Assembly: GCF_933775445.1 (NCBI RefSeq)
Contig: NC_065872.1
Coordinates: 5,580,001-5,644,000, forward strand
Reading direction: 5' to 3'
From: Argentina anserina
Lineage: Eukaryota > Streptophyta > Magnoliopsida > Rosales > Rosaceae
Length of the DNA stretch: 64,000 nucleotides
The notes beneath the pieces were generated by a model. The model did no database searches. It was given only the letters and a program-made list of their open reading frames with translations, and was not told the DNA's origin. The position numbers were made by a program, and so were the translations under genes. Below are positions 49,108-61,191 of the stretch, one piece after another (within the stretch, counting starts at the first letter, position 1; each line of letters starts with the position of its first letter).

Positions 49108-51397
49108 ATGCTACCCCGTCTTTCTGCGTTTACACTTGGTTTGGTGGGTGAAATAATTTCTCTTAATTTGACTGGATCAGAGCACCACAAAAACCAGTCT
49201 CAAAGTTCGGCTGGAGTCTGAGTTGATGATTTGTTTTAGGTGTTTTTGATGCAAGGAGAGAAAAATTACAGGTAATGATCGACAACTGCAAGTACGTGGA
49301 CAATACACAACAAGGTATAGATTAATGTCATTAGATAGAGTGGCCTAATATTTGATTCTCACTATTTATTAACTTAACAGTAATACTGACTGACATGAAA
49401 AATAAGGAACATTATATTTCATATCTATGGTGCATTGTGGCTTATTCCTAATGGTTATAGGCATAGCACAATCCTGGTCATGGACTCATGGACACAAACC
49501 GCAAATCATGCCTTGCTTGTACCTGATCAAGTCTCGCAGGTCCATAACATATAAAGGAGATTAACATAAAATTTAATAATCAAATTTACCTCTAAACTCG
49601 GTAATTTTGCAGTTAGAGAGTGAAGAAACACAGAAAAGGTCATAATAAAACTTCAAAATCCCTAGTTGGTTGTTTTACCAATTCAAACTTTCAAAGTCAT
49701 CGAAAGCCTGTAACCAAAAAGAAGAAGTTACAAAAATAATTCATCTCTGGTGACATCAAAATTCAAAGAGGGTATGAGTTCAATCTAGCTTCGAAGTAGG
49801 AACGAACCAGTTAATTAACTGATTGCTGTATTCGGTTACCCCAGTTTTGAAGTATAGATGAAAAGATTCAGTCATTCAGATTAACCAATTCCATCCTTTA
49901 TTGGAAACCGCGATTCAAATAAAGCAATAACCACAAATTATACTTGTTTTCTAGTTCTAGCTAGCTAGCTCATGGTGTACGTACGTTTATATATAAATAT
50001 GATACGTACAGATAACGACGATTGAAAACACAGATCTGATAATCCCATCCTCAGTTCTTCACACATCATACACGAAGAACCCCCAAGGAAATTCGAATTC
50101 AATGTCACTAAAATAAATTAGAAGTCACATTCCACGCTTCGTGTGCAACCAGAGTTGGTATTTCGCCATGGACTCGATCGACCAACAAAACTGAAGGTGA
50201 CCAAGGAGGCAAAGGTTCTCCGGTTGACAACAATGAGTCACAATGTAATGTGCTGTGTGCAGGTCTTTGAGATTGGACATCGGAAACATTTTCTCCTAAA
50301 TCTGAACTCAGGGTTTGTAGTGCTGAATTTATAAGTACTCGTATAGAAGAGCCATGTCGCAACTCATTTCAATCTGGCAATTGAAAGCGTTAGTTTACAA
50401 CCGCATTTTGCCTATCATTAGTAAATCAGTGACCAATTGACCATAAGTAAATGTGATTTCTAAAGCAGCGAATTATAGAAGTCGATTTCTTTTACTTGAT
50501 CGGTAATTAATTTCAAAAGAGTTTACAAGAGTAGAAATGGTGAATAATTTCTAGTCTAGTTTTATTATTTGTACAATACGACCATCTAACACAAGTTTAC
50601 CAGAACACCTTACACGACTCCACTATACAAATAAAGACTAATGTTTCAATCGGCCTACATATCTCATAGCAATTTCATGCAAATTACTAATTTTCTTGAT
50701 GCTTCGTTTGCTCTGCTCCCTCTCCCTTGGCTTAATTCAATAAAAAGTCTCGGGTGGACAAGCAAACAAATGGAAGGCAATCAATACTTCATAGTAACTA
50801 AAGCACAAGGCGCAACCCATCTAAGAAAAAGAAATGTTAAAAGGACTTACATATGCAGTCATACAGACCAGACACTAGTAATAGTAAAGTTAAGCTTTTT
50901 GCAGACACATATATGACTACTTAGAACCCAAGAAACTCATTTCAATCCCACAATGGAATAGCAATACACTCAATTGGTCGTATATTTATCACGGGAATAT
51001 AGAAGCCATAAACACCAAGCTCAAGTTGATAATCCAATATATAGTACAACTCACCAATGCTTCAAACTCATCAAATCGATAATGCTAACCTGATTATGCC
51101 AACCTTATACGTACAGGAGTAATCACATCCCAAAAAAAAAAAGGCCAAAGAAACCTGTAGTCTTCTGCAAAAAGGTGAGACTTGTGTCATCACTGACTTT
51201 GCCTTTGCGGCTTTGCCTCTTCCTCTGAACATCAGCTACGCAAACATGTACATATTACTCGTGACAAAAGAATAAACCAAAGCATCGGAAACGCCTATTT
51301 AGTAGACAATTAAAATCCATTCAGATCCAAATGCAGCTCTCCAGCAAAAAAATGGGACAATATAGCAGAACTTTATCCGACAGTGAATCCAAACCAA
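49108..51397. other. Intergenic region and ALKBH9B 3' side
   Basis: AT-rich sequence with no recognisable gene; the last several hundred bases are probably the 3' UTR of the demethylase gene on the minus strand. Confidence 0.5.
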
Positions 51398-54138
51398 CTA
51401 GCTGCCCAGATTCCCCCTGCCCCTTCCATGGTTCCACTTACTTCCAAATCCGCGTCCTCTCCAAGTTGTGTCGCGAGGCTCTGAGCGGCTGTAACTTCTA
51501 TAAGAGGGTTGACTTGATTCTAGATTATCTCCTCTTCTAGTTGATTGTCTCCTTGGACGAGGTTCATTTCTAGGAGAGTGTGACCTATAACCATTGTCCT
51601 CTTCATAGGACAATGCCTGAATGTCTTGCAAATCAGGTTCTGGAGTAAACCACACTGGCCTCTTGGATTCATCCATTCTTCTGAATGTGATTGATATACT
51701 AAAAGAACAGTGAAGGGGTAAATATTCTGAACCAAGTCATTAGTACAATTAATCTATGAAGACAGGCACACAGTGCTTACCGCTTTGTAGGTACTGCAGG
51801 CACACAGTGCTTAGCCACATCAGCGCCTCTTCCATTTAAAACCAGAACAGACCTGTGGTGAAAATGGGTAACTATCAAGATAAAAAATTCATAGGAATGT
51901 TGATGCAAATGTGAAAAGTCGATAACATTATGTTCAGTAGCAAGCAACAGGTACATGATGAGGCTAAACAAGGACAGCTAAAGCACAGATATACAGGAAA
52001 GCATACTTACCCAACTGGCAAGGGGATTCTAAGTGGGCCCTCAAACTCACCAGCATCAATAACCCTTAAGTTTGTTCCAAAGAGTATATTGCACTCGCTA
52101 AGAAATGACACAGTACAGAACGGTCGAACAAAGTCATGGTTGTCGATGTGTGGAGGTATACAGTCCCCTTCCTCATATATGTTGACAATGCAACTATCAG
52201 GTATACATGTCGGAGGAAGCACATGCCATCTAACTAGCCTTCTAATGATCACCTTAAAAAGGCTGGGTAAAGGATCTACCATTTCATTCTGGAGGATACC
52301 AGGTGGATTACCATTTTTATCCTGCAACCAGAAGAGAACATAGAAGCAACATGTGAAATTTAGTCACACTTCATAGTTCTTTTAAACACAATTTTCTACC
52401 TATTATTGTTTGTTATTTGAGGCCCTTCTGTAATTATAGATATACTCACAATCACAGTCATCATGTACATTTCACAAATATAATGACATACATCAAAAAT
52501 ACATACCACTGCATAATTGTAGCAACAGCCAAACTGAATTGTTACACGACCCTTGCCCTTCATCCACTTCCGTGGTGCCGTAAAAGTTCGTGCTGCAAGA
52601 AGTTAATAGTTAGCAAACAGCATGTACGTATTACAGCTAAGGACAAGAAATCCGTACATGAGAACAGAACGGGAAGCAAAATCTAAAGAAATGTTGAGAG
52701 TATGAATCAAGTCTATATTAGAATCCACCAAAGAGCTAGATAGAAAATATTAATGAAATATATAAAAAACCAATCATGCCATTTATGCATGTGCTACATA
52801 TCAGTAGCTTAAGAAAATCTATTATTCTGGATGAGATTAATATCTGTCTATCGAAGACAACTAAAAGGTTATATTGGGAAGAAAATAGACCCAAGAAAGA
52901 TAAAAGTTGAATAAGTAGTATTCATCTCAACAACCAATAGGGGTACTAGACACCATATTATAGTAGTGCTAAGTTGCTCTATCAGATATATTTTTAACTT
53001 GATAGATAAAGCTTATGTCTCAAATTGCCATCCCTACAAGGCCAAATTATCAAGTTATAGATACTAGTACCCAACGATGTTACCTTCTGTTATCAGTCAC
53101 TTAAAAAAGCTCATAAAGAAGGCGTAAGCATCAATGTATCTTACAAGATGATATGCTGATAATCAAAGGGAAGTCAACTCACCTTTCAATTCGCCGTTTC
53201 TGCCCTTCTGTTCGAGGTCATAAACATAATCAACTATCCTCTTCTGTTCCGCTGCACTGAAGATACCAGTATGAAGCTCCAGCCCCTCAACAACGTTAAC
53301 ATACTTCCCATTCACCCTCTCAAGGGATTCAAAATCTTTCTTCCTCTTCACACTCATGAACCTAATGTGCTCCCTCTGCTCCCTCGGCAACGTAGACTTT
53401 GTCATCCTCAAGTCACCAGCAGAGGCATCAACATGAACCGGCTGCTTATTCAACTCCTCCTCTTCCTCCAGCTCGTCTTCCTGCGCCATGTCGGCCCAGG
53501 ACATTTTAGAATTCGAAGTCTCTACAGAACGGGGTCTCGACGCCACATCACTGGTAGAAGCTTCCCGGTAAGGTTCCGATATCCCATCGGCGCCGTCCTT
53601 CCAACTGCCTAGCGAGTCGTAGTTATCATCATATTCATCATCCCCATTACCACTAGCCTCCTGCAAATCCGTGCTCTTTGGTGTCGAATTACTCAAATTC
53701 TCATCCGGATTAGACAACTTAGAATCACTGCTAGCTTCTACAAAATCCATCGCAGTAAAATTCACTCACAACAGCTACAAAATTCAACTTAACAGTAACA
53801 ATTACTTCAAACACATCAATAAAAAAGTAGAGAATTTCCTTTTATGTATAAATAATTTCGCTGTTTTCAGAATTCAATTGTTTACTGTTCATATTCGGAT
53901 TATTCTTCCAGATTGAAACAATTAAGTAGAGAACAAAGATTGAGGATTTAGAAATATATGGACAATTACCTGGGCCGAGGGATCGGACGCGATCGGCGAG
54001 AGCGGTGGCGCAGCGGCGGCAGAGATCTCTGGTGAGGAAGGGGAGCCACGTGGTGAGGAATTCGGAGGCGATTCGGAGCTCCGAGGGCTGGTAACCGACG
54101 AGGAACGGGTCGAGGGGTTTGTTGGCGCCGTCGGTCAT
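51398..54138 (-). CDS. ALKBH9B: ALKBH9B-type RNA N6-methyladenosine demethylase
   Basis: Six exons, 54138-53970, 53764-53183, 52592-52507, 52321-52011, 51852-51781 and 51698-51398, total 1,521 nt (506 aa), near the size of Arabidopsis ALKBH9B. This class of Fe(II)/2-oxoglutarate dioxygenase removes m6A from mRNA and viral RNA in the cytoplasm. Iron ligands are visible as HID (H337, D339, in IPPHIDNHDF) and H398 (VAKHCVPA); R407 and R413 in RISITFRR fit the 2-oxoglutarate-binding Arg pair. The N-terminal third is acidic and disordered (residues about 58-190). The C-terminus is RG-rich (SEPRDTTWRGRGFGSKWNHG), suggesting RNA contact. The exon 2 acceptor at 53764 (TTGTGAG) was chosen because the stronger-looking one 11 bases upstream puts the reading frame out. 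Confidence 0.92.
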
Positions 54139-55383
54139 GGTATTGACTCGGTTGGCGCCAGCGAGTCGAATCGGGCGAGTTTGGATTTTGCTTGGAGTGT
54201 CAGAGAGTGGGGCTTGTTTTTGTGGAGGTTGGAATCACAAGTTTGGGTGAGTATTGGGGATGTGGAGGTCATATGTGAGACTGTGGCGGGGTGTATGAGG
54301 AATTTCGAGTGAAGAAGACGATATACCTTCCCCTCGAATCCAGTTTGGGTTTGGATAAAGACTTCGAACAGTTCTCCTGTCTGGAAGACTTGACCAACTC
54401 ACAGAAATTTCCCTTTTCTATTTGTCATTGTCGGAAATTTTCTGTTGTAGTTAGCAGGGTGGCCACGGGATGAGACTAATTCCATGTATCGTCGTACTTA
54501 TTAAGATTGTGACAATATTTGTGTTTTTAAAAGTTCGTCTCACTCAAGATTAATTCCGTCAGGATCGGAATGAGATCGGGTCTATCTCACATTCTCAGAC
54601 TTTAAATAATAAATACTTAATTTACTATTAATAAAATTTTAGTACAAATTATTGTAATAGAAGAAACATATAGATTGTTTCAAATATCATTCATCATCTT
54701 CTTCGATACCATGAGTTTAATTATTATAAAATTAAATTAATCATTCAAATTATAGCGTTATAGATATTGTACATAAAAATTCTAGTGTTATCATACAAGA
54801 GAAACATATATAATTATATATTGTATATAAGATTATATAGGTTTCGATTGCTAAGTCATAGAAATTTGCAATATACAAATCGTCTTTATTTATATCATAT
54901 AACTCGAACTATATATTAATGAAAAAATTAACCGGGACTTGTTTACCTTTAGAAAATGAACCAAAGTCTAAGATTCATTGTTTGAAGTTAGTCATTTCCT
55001 TATCAAATGCATCTAAGATGTTCTCATAAATTATAAATATATGATGATGATGATGAAATATTTGATGGTTAAAATTCAAATGAAATTTAAAGCGAGACAT
55101 GACGAGACGAAGCGGGATAGAAATTATTCGTCCCACTATTATGAAACGGGACGGGACATACGTTTTTAGACTCCCGTCCCGTTCCGTCCCATCTCTATGA
55201 ATTTCGAAACGGGATCGAGATTTTCAGTTTTTTATGCCCACCCCTAGTAGTTAGTTTTAGAGGACAAAGTTGTTGGAATCTTGGTCATTCGTTTTTTGCT
55301 AACAATTTGAGTCTTTATGTGAGCCGGAATAATATATATTGTTCATTTATTCAACAAGACGAATAAAGTGTGTCACAATGTGA
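54139..55383. other. Intergenic region upstream of ALKBH9B
   Basis: Core promoter side of the demethylase gene (about 54140-54300), then AT-rich sequence. No other gene seen. Confidence 0.5.
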
Positions 55384-55391
55384 CGTGAAAC

Positions 55392-56298
55392 CAAAGACTG
55401 AAAAATCGAAATTATCGTCGAAATATCGACGATAATTTCGTTTTTCTCGCTTTACGATATATCTTTCATATACCAGTATAATTTCGTCCGATATTTTCGA
55501 AATATCCCGATATATCGCGATATTTTCAAAATTATTGGGAAATATCGCGATATATCCACGTTCTACCACGTGTCGCCACCACAAAATAAAATTCAAACAT
55601 GCTTTTAAGGGGAATCGAACCCCTAATCACATGGTTAGACACTCTATGACCTTACCATCTCAACCAATTCATGTTATTGTTTTTTTATGCAATTATTATG
55701 ATATATACCATCTTATAAAAAAACATTTGATAAATTGTCTAATCCCAACTAATTTTATTAGTTTCTTTTTTCCTTCCTTATTATTCAACTAAAAGTCATT
55801 GTTAGCTAATTTTTAATTTCTTTCCTTTGTTAACTTTACTATACTACGAATACATAAAAAGATGTAATGCATTGTTGCACCACTACTATTTCATTTGTTC
55901 TTCTTAATATGTTTCTTCCACTTACCTACTATCATATAAATTGATGATGAATTTATGAGAGAAGCTCAACAATGCATTATTCACTATATTCTTTTCAAGT
56001 CAATTAGATGTTTATATTTTAAAATCAATTTTTACGAATTCTCGATGGTTGCTCTATCTCAAATCACTACAACTCCTTATAGACTAAAAAATTATACAAT
56101 ATTTTCTTATGAAATATAGTAGACAATTGATTAAAGAAACATCTCTTAAAATTACATCCATAATTTCCATATTTTTATTTAAATTTCCATCAATTTTCTC
56201 AATTATTTTTCAAGATCGATATTTCCCCGATATTTCTGTCGAAATTTCCATTTTTTGAAGCCTCGATATATCCGTAATTGCCGATATTTTAGTCCTTG
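55392..56298. mobile_element. Non-autonomous hAT-like element containing a tRNA-like segment
   Basis: 907 bp with inverted ends CAAAGACTGAAAAATCG and CAAGGACTAAAATATCG (the second on the minus strand), and a perfect 8-bp TSD CGTGAAAC (55384-55391 and 56299-56306). The 8-bp duplication suggests hAT. Subterminal sequence is rich in ATATCG motifs on both sides. It encodes no transposase. Confidence 0.8.
55600..55672 (-). other. tRNA-like Pol III promoter remnant
   Basis: On the minus strand an A box TGGTTGAGATGG (55666-55655) and a B box GGTTCGATTCC (55621-55611) fit the consensus TRGYNNARNNGG and GGTTCRANNCC exactly. The B box lies in a perfect T-arm, AGGGG-TTCGATT-CCCCT (55624-55608). The anticodon arm and acceptor stem do not fold clearly, so this is a tRNA-derived sequence rather than a working tRNA gene. 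Confidence 0.62.
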
Positions 56299-56480
56299 CG
56301 TGAAACATTAATTAACATACGAAAGATTTTGTAGAATTTTGTACTATTTCGTAGAATTTTGTAATATTTTGTACAGTTTCATAAAGTTACGCATAATTTG
56401 TACTTTTGTAATACTAAAACTAACTTCGGACTTTTAGACCATTTCTCCCTTTTAATTAGATTCTTTATGGGTAATATCAA

Positions 56481-58346
56481 GAGTTTCTTATAAAAAATCC
56501 ATTTTGACACGTGAAATGAGAAAATAGTTACTTAAATTTTGAAAATTAGAAAAAAAAAAGTAAGCAATTATATTTGTTGGCCTGTTGCTCATAAAAATTA
56601 TAAATTGCCACTGCTCTCAAATTTTGTTTTCACGCAGATGACCACTAATCATGATCAAAGACAGCCATGGCCACTGTCGAAGCTCCAAACCCTTATCCAC
56701 ATCCATGCGCCTCCGCTGATACTCCCATCGTCGAAGCTCCAAAGTCTGATAGACATCCCCACCTGCTACACCAACGATTCCTTTGTCACTGACACCCTCC
56801 GCGATCAGAGGCTCTTTTTCGCCTCCCGCTACATTATCGTTGGGTTCGTTGGCCCTGGGTGGAGGCGCGAGGTATGTCGGTGCAGGGAGGAGGCGCAAGA
56901 TTTTTCAATGCATGGAGGTGGTACGGGGTTCATCGGAAGAGGGAGACCTCCATGTTGATGTAGATATAGATTGCGATGATGCAATTTCAGTTTTCCTAGC
57001 GAGAATCACAACTCCATCGACGAGCCTCTTATATGGTGGCACTGGTGCCTGATCGTGGTAGTGGTCGTGATCAAAGCGTCTGGTGGTGCTGCAGGGCTCG
57101 CCGAAAAAAAAAAGATTTGAAGAAGATGGTGACATGGTGCCCAGAGTAGTTTTCTGGGTTCCCACCTCAAATATTGGGTAGTTTAAAAAATTTGTTGTCA
57201 CACTATCACTGCCTTTCACAATAAATATCACATTACCAGTCACACTAACTTTCTACTGTGACATGTAGTGTGAAAGGCAGTGTGTCATGTAATGTGATAG
57301 GTAGTGTGGCTAGAGGTGTGACATCACATTAATGTCGATATTTGGATCGTATGAGTTGATTTGAGAAGTTCATTATCACATAACCGTAAATAAAAGTTCG
57401 TTATTTCAAGTAATTATTATTATTGTTCTTCTTCTTCTTCTTCTTTATCTTGTCACAATAGTCACATGAAACAGTATGACAACGAGTGTGACAAAGGATG
57501 TGATAATTAGTGTGATATGTAGTGTGACAGTGGGTGAGACAGTTAGTGTGATAGGTTGTGTGACAGCGGGTGTGATATGTAGTATGACAGAGGGTGTAAT
57601 AGGTAGTGTAATAGATAGTGTGACATCAGATGTGATAGGTAGTGTGACAATGAGTGTGACAACATGTGTGATAGCGGGTTTGACAACGTGTGATAAGTAG
57701 TGTGACAATTAGTGTGATAGGTTGTGTGACATCAGGTGTGATAACATGTGTGAGGTGTGACAAAATATGTGATTAATAGTGTGACAGTAGGTGTGATATG
57801 CCGAGAAGAAATGTCTAAATATGCAAAATTATATTTAAATTCAAAAGAGATTTGTATGAGTATGCTCATAATAAAAATAATAACTATAACTAGATAACCT
57901 TGAGCTCTGGTTTCACCGGAATTGCTTGGTGCATCATCATCGGCGGTAGTGGCAACCCCTTGCGAGGGTTGATGTGACTTGTACGGTGATCAGTTCGGTG
58001 TGAGTAGGGTATGAAATGAAATAGGAGAAATAGATCTTTCCAATTGTATCAACCACTCTCAAATCCATCGTCAGACGATATTAGAAAAAGAAGGGAAAAT
58101 GAAGATGAAGAAGAAAGAGTAAAATTGTCCGGAAAATATTTAAAAACTGACTATTTTTTAATTTGTTATAAGCTTGTTGACTATTTTCTAATTTCTAGTA
58201 AATTGAGATGACATTTTTATAATTGGGAAATAAGTAGTGACTTTTTCTAATTTATGATGTGAGATGATACTATTTTATAATTTTCGAAATAAGTAGTGAC
58301 TTTTTCTAATTTATGATGTGAGATGATACTATTTTATAATTTTCCC
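56481..58346. mobile_element. MULE-like element inserted in the satellite array
   Basis: 1,866 bp with a perfect 9-bp TSD TAATATCAA (56472-56480 and 58347-58355), the Mutator-type length. Ends GAGTTTCTTATAAAAAATCC and GGGAAAATTATAAAATAGT (right end, minus strand) are degenerate inverted repeats. Removing the element restores a satellite unit. Inside are a GC-richer open region (about 56620-57050) of unknown origin and a GTGTGACA-type minisatellite. No transposase is seen. Confidence 0.75.
57240..57800. repeat. Degenerate GTGTGATAG/GTGTGACA minisatellite
   Basis: About 25-30 short units of the form AGTGTGATAGGT or GTGTGACAGCGG spaced 10-22 bp apart within the MULE-like element. Open frames across it are artefacts of the repeat. 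Confidence 0.8.
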
Positions 58347-59950
58347 TAATATCAACTCACCATTTTTGTAGAATTTGGTTATATTTCGTAGAGTTTTGTA
58401 TTATTTTTTAGAATTTTATAACATTTTGTATTATTTTGTAGAATTTTATAAGGTTATGCATAATTTGTAGTATTTTGTAAATTAAAACTAACATCGAACT
58501 TTTAGACCTTTTCTCTCTTTGATCAGATTCTTTATGTGTACTATCGATTTATAATTTTTTTTATAGAATTCTATTATATTTCGTAGAATTTTGTAGCATT
58601 TCGTAATAGTTTATAGACTTTCGTAATATTTTGTAGAGTTTCGTAAAATTATCCATAATTTTTACTTTTGTAATATTTTCTAAAACTAAAACTAACTTTG
58701 AACTTTTAGACCCTTTATCCCTTTTAATTGGATTATTTATGGGTACTAGCGACCTACCATTTTTGTAAAATTTCGTTATATTTCATAAATTTTTATAACA
58801 TATTGTAATATTTTGTAGGATTTCGTAAGGCTGCGCATAATTTGTAGTATTTTGTAAATTAAAACTAACATCGAACTTTTAGACCTTTTCTCTCTTTGAT
58901 CAGATTCTTTATGTGTACTATCGATTTATAATTTTTTATAGAATTCTATTATATTTCGTAGAATTTTGTAGCATTTCGTGATAGTTTATAGACTTTCGTA
59001 ATATTTTATAGAGTTTCGTAAAATTATCCATAATTTGTACTTTTGTAATATTTTCTAAAACTAAAACTAACTTTGAACTTTTAGACCCTTTATCCCTTTT
59101 AATTGGATTATTTATGGGTACTAGCGACCTACCATTTTTGTAAAATTTCGTTATATTTCATAAATTTTTATAGCATATTGTAATATTTTGTAGGATTTCG
59201 TAAGGCTGCGCATAATTTGTAGTATTTTGTAAACTAAAACCAAATTCGGACTTTTAGTCTCTTTCTCCATTTGATTAGATTATTTATGGGTACTATCGAT
59301 TTACCATTTTTGTAGAATTTCATTATATTTCATATATTTTGTACTATTTTATATAATTGTGTAGTATTTCGTAGTGTTTCGTAATATTTTGTAGAATTTC
59401 GTAAGGTTACGCATAATTTGTACTTTTGTAATATTTTGAAAACTAAAACTAATTTCGGACTTTTGGACTCTTTATCCCTTTTACTTGGATTTTTTATGGG
59501 TACTAGCAACCTACCATTTTTGTATAATTTCGTTATATTTTGTAGAATTTTGTAGCATTTCGTAGAGTTTCGTAATATTTTGTAGAGTTTCGTTAACTTA
59601 CGCATAATTTGTAGTATTTTGTAAACTAAAACTAGTTTCTAACTTTTAGACTGTTTCTCCATTTGGTTAGATTTTTTATGGGTACTACCGACCGATCATT
59701 TTTATAGAATTTCATAATATTTCGTAGAATTTTGTACTATTTCATGGAATTTTATATGAAATCATAGAATTTTTTAATATTTTGTTGAGTTTCATAATAT
59801 TTTGTAGAGTTGTATAAGATTACTACAATTTGTATTATTTTGTAAACTACAACTAACTTCGACTCTTTGACGCTTTCTCCCCTATTTGTTAGATTTTTTG
59901 TGAGTACTACAGATCTACCGTACTATTTTATAGGATTTTATAATATTTTG

Positions 59951-60251
59951 TACTACAAATAGGAGTTGAGTTAGCAAAATAAGGTTAGCCAATGTCAAAT
60001 TATAATACACTAATCACCATTATAGAATCTGAGACCTCATAGTCTAGTGAGTTACTGTATTGACCAAAAAAAAAAGTATAGTGAGTTACTGCACTGGTCT
60101 TTTATGGTTGAAGGCCCATTCAGAGCCCAACCGAGCTATTCTTAAGCACTTGGCAGCTCATATTCTCAGACTGATAAGAATTCAGAAGGATAAAGGCCGA
60201 GGATAAGCAAATTCATCCACTCGCTGCTGCAGCTTCAACTCTGCAACAACA
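59951..60251. other. Promoter region of the plastid membrane protein gene
   Basis: AT-rich sequence with a small direct repeat TAGTGAGTTACTG (about 60044 and 60079) around an A run. No gene in this interval. Confidence 0.45.
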
Positions 60252-60773
60252 ATGGAAGGAGGAGTCTTCCATCTCCTTGCTTCAAAACCAGTAGCACCAC
60301 CCAACCTCGCCCTCGCCAAACCTACATGTAGCCGGCTCTTCTCTCCCAACCGGCCACAACATCTCAAAGTCACTCCCATCTGCAGTAGCAGTGATGGTGG
60401 CAGCAGCACTAGCCCCGACACTACTGACGGCAACAGCGCGCCTACGCCGACAGACACCGCGGGCGTACGGTTCAAGAAGAGGTCTAGAAAGAGGGCGAAG
60501 CAGCAGAGGGAAGGTGAAGGCAGTGGGGAACGGTTCATGAAGGCTGAAGCTGCAGTTCCAAAGAAGTGGGAGGATATGAGCTTGGGGGAACAGGCCTTGG
60601 AGCTTTACCTAGGGGAGAAGGGTTTGCTGTATTGGATAAACAAGTTTGCTTATGCATCAATCTTCATCGTTATCGGAGCTTGGATTCTCTTCAGGTTCGT
60701 CGGGCCGGCGCTTAATCTTTACCAGCTGGACTCGGCTCCTCTTTCTCCTGCCGCCATCCTCAAGGGTTCCTGA
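60252..60773 (+). CDS. Probable plastid-targeted single-span membrane protein
   Basis: Single-exon gene, 173 aa. The N-terminal 45 residues are rich in Ser, Pro and Ala and poor in acidic residues (SKPVAPPNLALAKPTCSRLF), typical of a chloroplast transit peptide, ending near a VTPICSS motif. A basic low-complexity linker (RFKKRSRKRAKQQREG, about 73-88) follows. Then comes the conserved region KKWEDMSLGEQALELYLGEK (about 104-123) and one membrane span (about 133-152, YASIFIVIGAWILFRFVG). From memory this matches the position of Arabidopsis At2g17972, an unstudied membrane protein beside ALKBH9B. Function is unknown; a thylakoid or envelope location is inference. Confidence 0.82.
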   Translation: MEGGVFHLLASKPVAPPNLALAKPTCSRLFSPNRPQHLKVTPICSSSDGGSSTSPDTTDGNSAPTPTDTAGVRFKKRSRKRAKQQREGEGSGERFMKAEAAVPKKWEDMSLGEQALELYLGEKGLLYWINKFAYASIFIVIGAWILFRFVGPALNLYQLDSAPLSPAAILKGS

Positions 60774-61191
60774 GCTGAGATTCACATTCCATCTAGAACC
60801 ACAAGAATGAAGTCCATTGTCGATTCTCTTTCTGCTTAGAGATTTTGTACTTCTGGTTTGATATAATGATTTTATAGCGGAATCTCATATGGTGATATGG
60901 ACGGTTCAAAACATCACAATATAATTAGTGAAGGTACAAAAATGTGCTTTTGTTTTCAAATATGTTGTTATACGTAGTACAAATGTTCCCAATTTGGAGG
61001 AATTTATCAACTCGCAAATCACATCCTTGACTGCTAAAGATTGAAAATTCAATCTACTAACTCTTTAGCGTATCCCACACAGATCTAACATAGGGTATAT
61101 GACCTTGTTCATCTTTCCCTACACAAAGTACAAGAGGCAAAACTAAAAGAATATTTCAACAGAATTCATACTACTACTTTAGTTTTAAAGA
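60774..61191. other. Convergent 3' flanks
   Basis: 3' ends of the plastid membrane protein gene (plus) and the zinc-finger gene (minus) face each other here. No other feature. Confidence 0.5.

Larger units (their letters stand above)
56322..59950. repeat. Satellite-like tandem array, roughly 190-bp units, interrupted
   Basis: One unit lies at 56322-56480 and about eight more run from 58347 to 59950. Each unit carries motifs such as ACTTTTAGAC, TTTATGGGTACTA, TACCATTTTTGTAGAATTTC, TTTTGTAGAGTTTCGTAA and ACGCATAATTTGTA. Anchor spacing alternates (204, 173, 203, 172, 209, 183 bases), so units pair into a higher-order period of 377 bp; two successive 377-bp copies (from about 58490 and 58867) are nearly identical. 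A MULE-like element splits the array at 56481-58346. Confidence 0.82.

Noticed and set aside
57445..57708. Val/Thr/Ile-rich frames on both strands
   Set aside because: Produced by the GTGTGATAG-type minisatellite.
59330..59605. Lys/Asn/Tyr-rich minus-strand frame
   Set aside because: It follows the satellite repeat (TTTTGTAGAATTTCGTAA-type units) and is not a protein.
60044..60092. Direct repeat TAGTGAGTTACTG around an A run, like a tiny retroposon
   Set aside because: Only about 22 bases lie between the repeats; slippage or local duplication explains it equally well.
60252..60538. Opposite-strand frame over the membrane protein gene (60182-60538)
   Set aside because: The plus-strand frame has a transit peptide, conserved region and membrane span; the minus-strand frame is its shadow.
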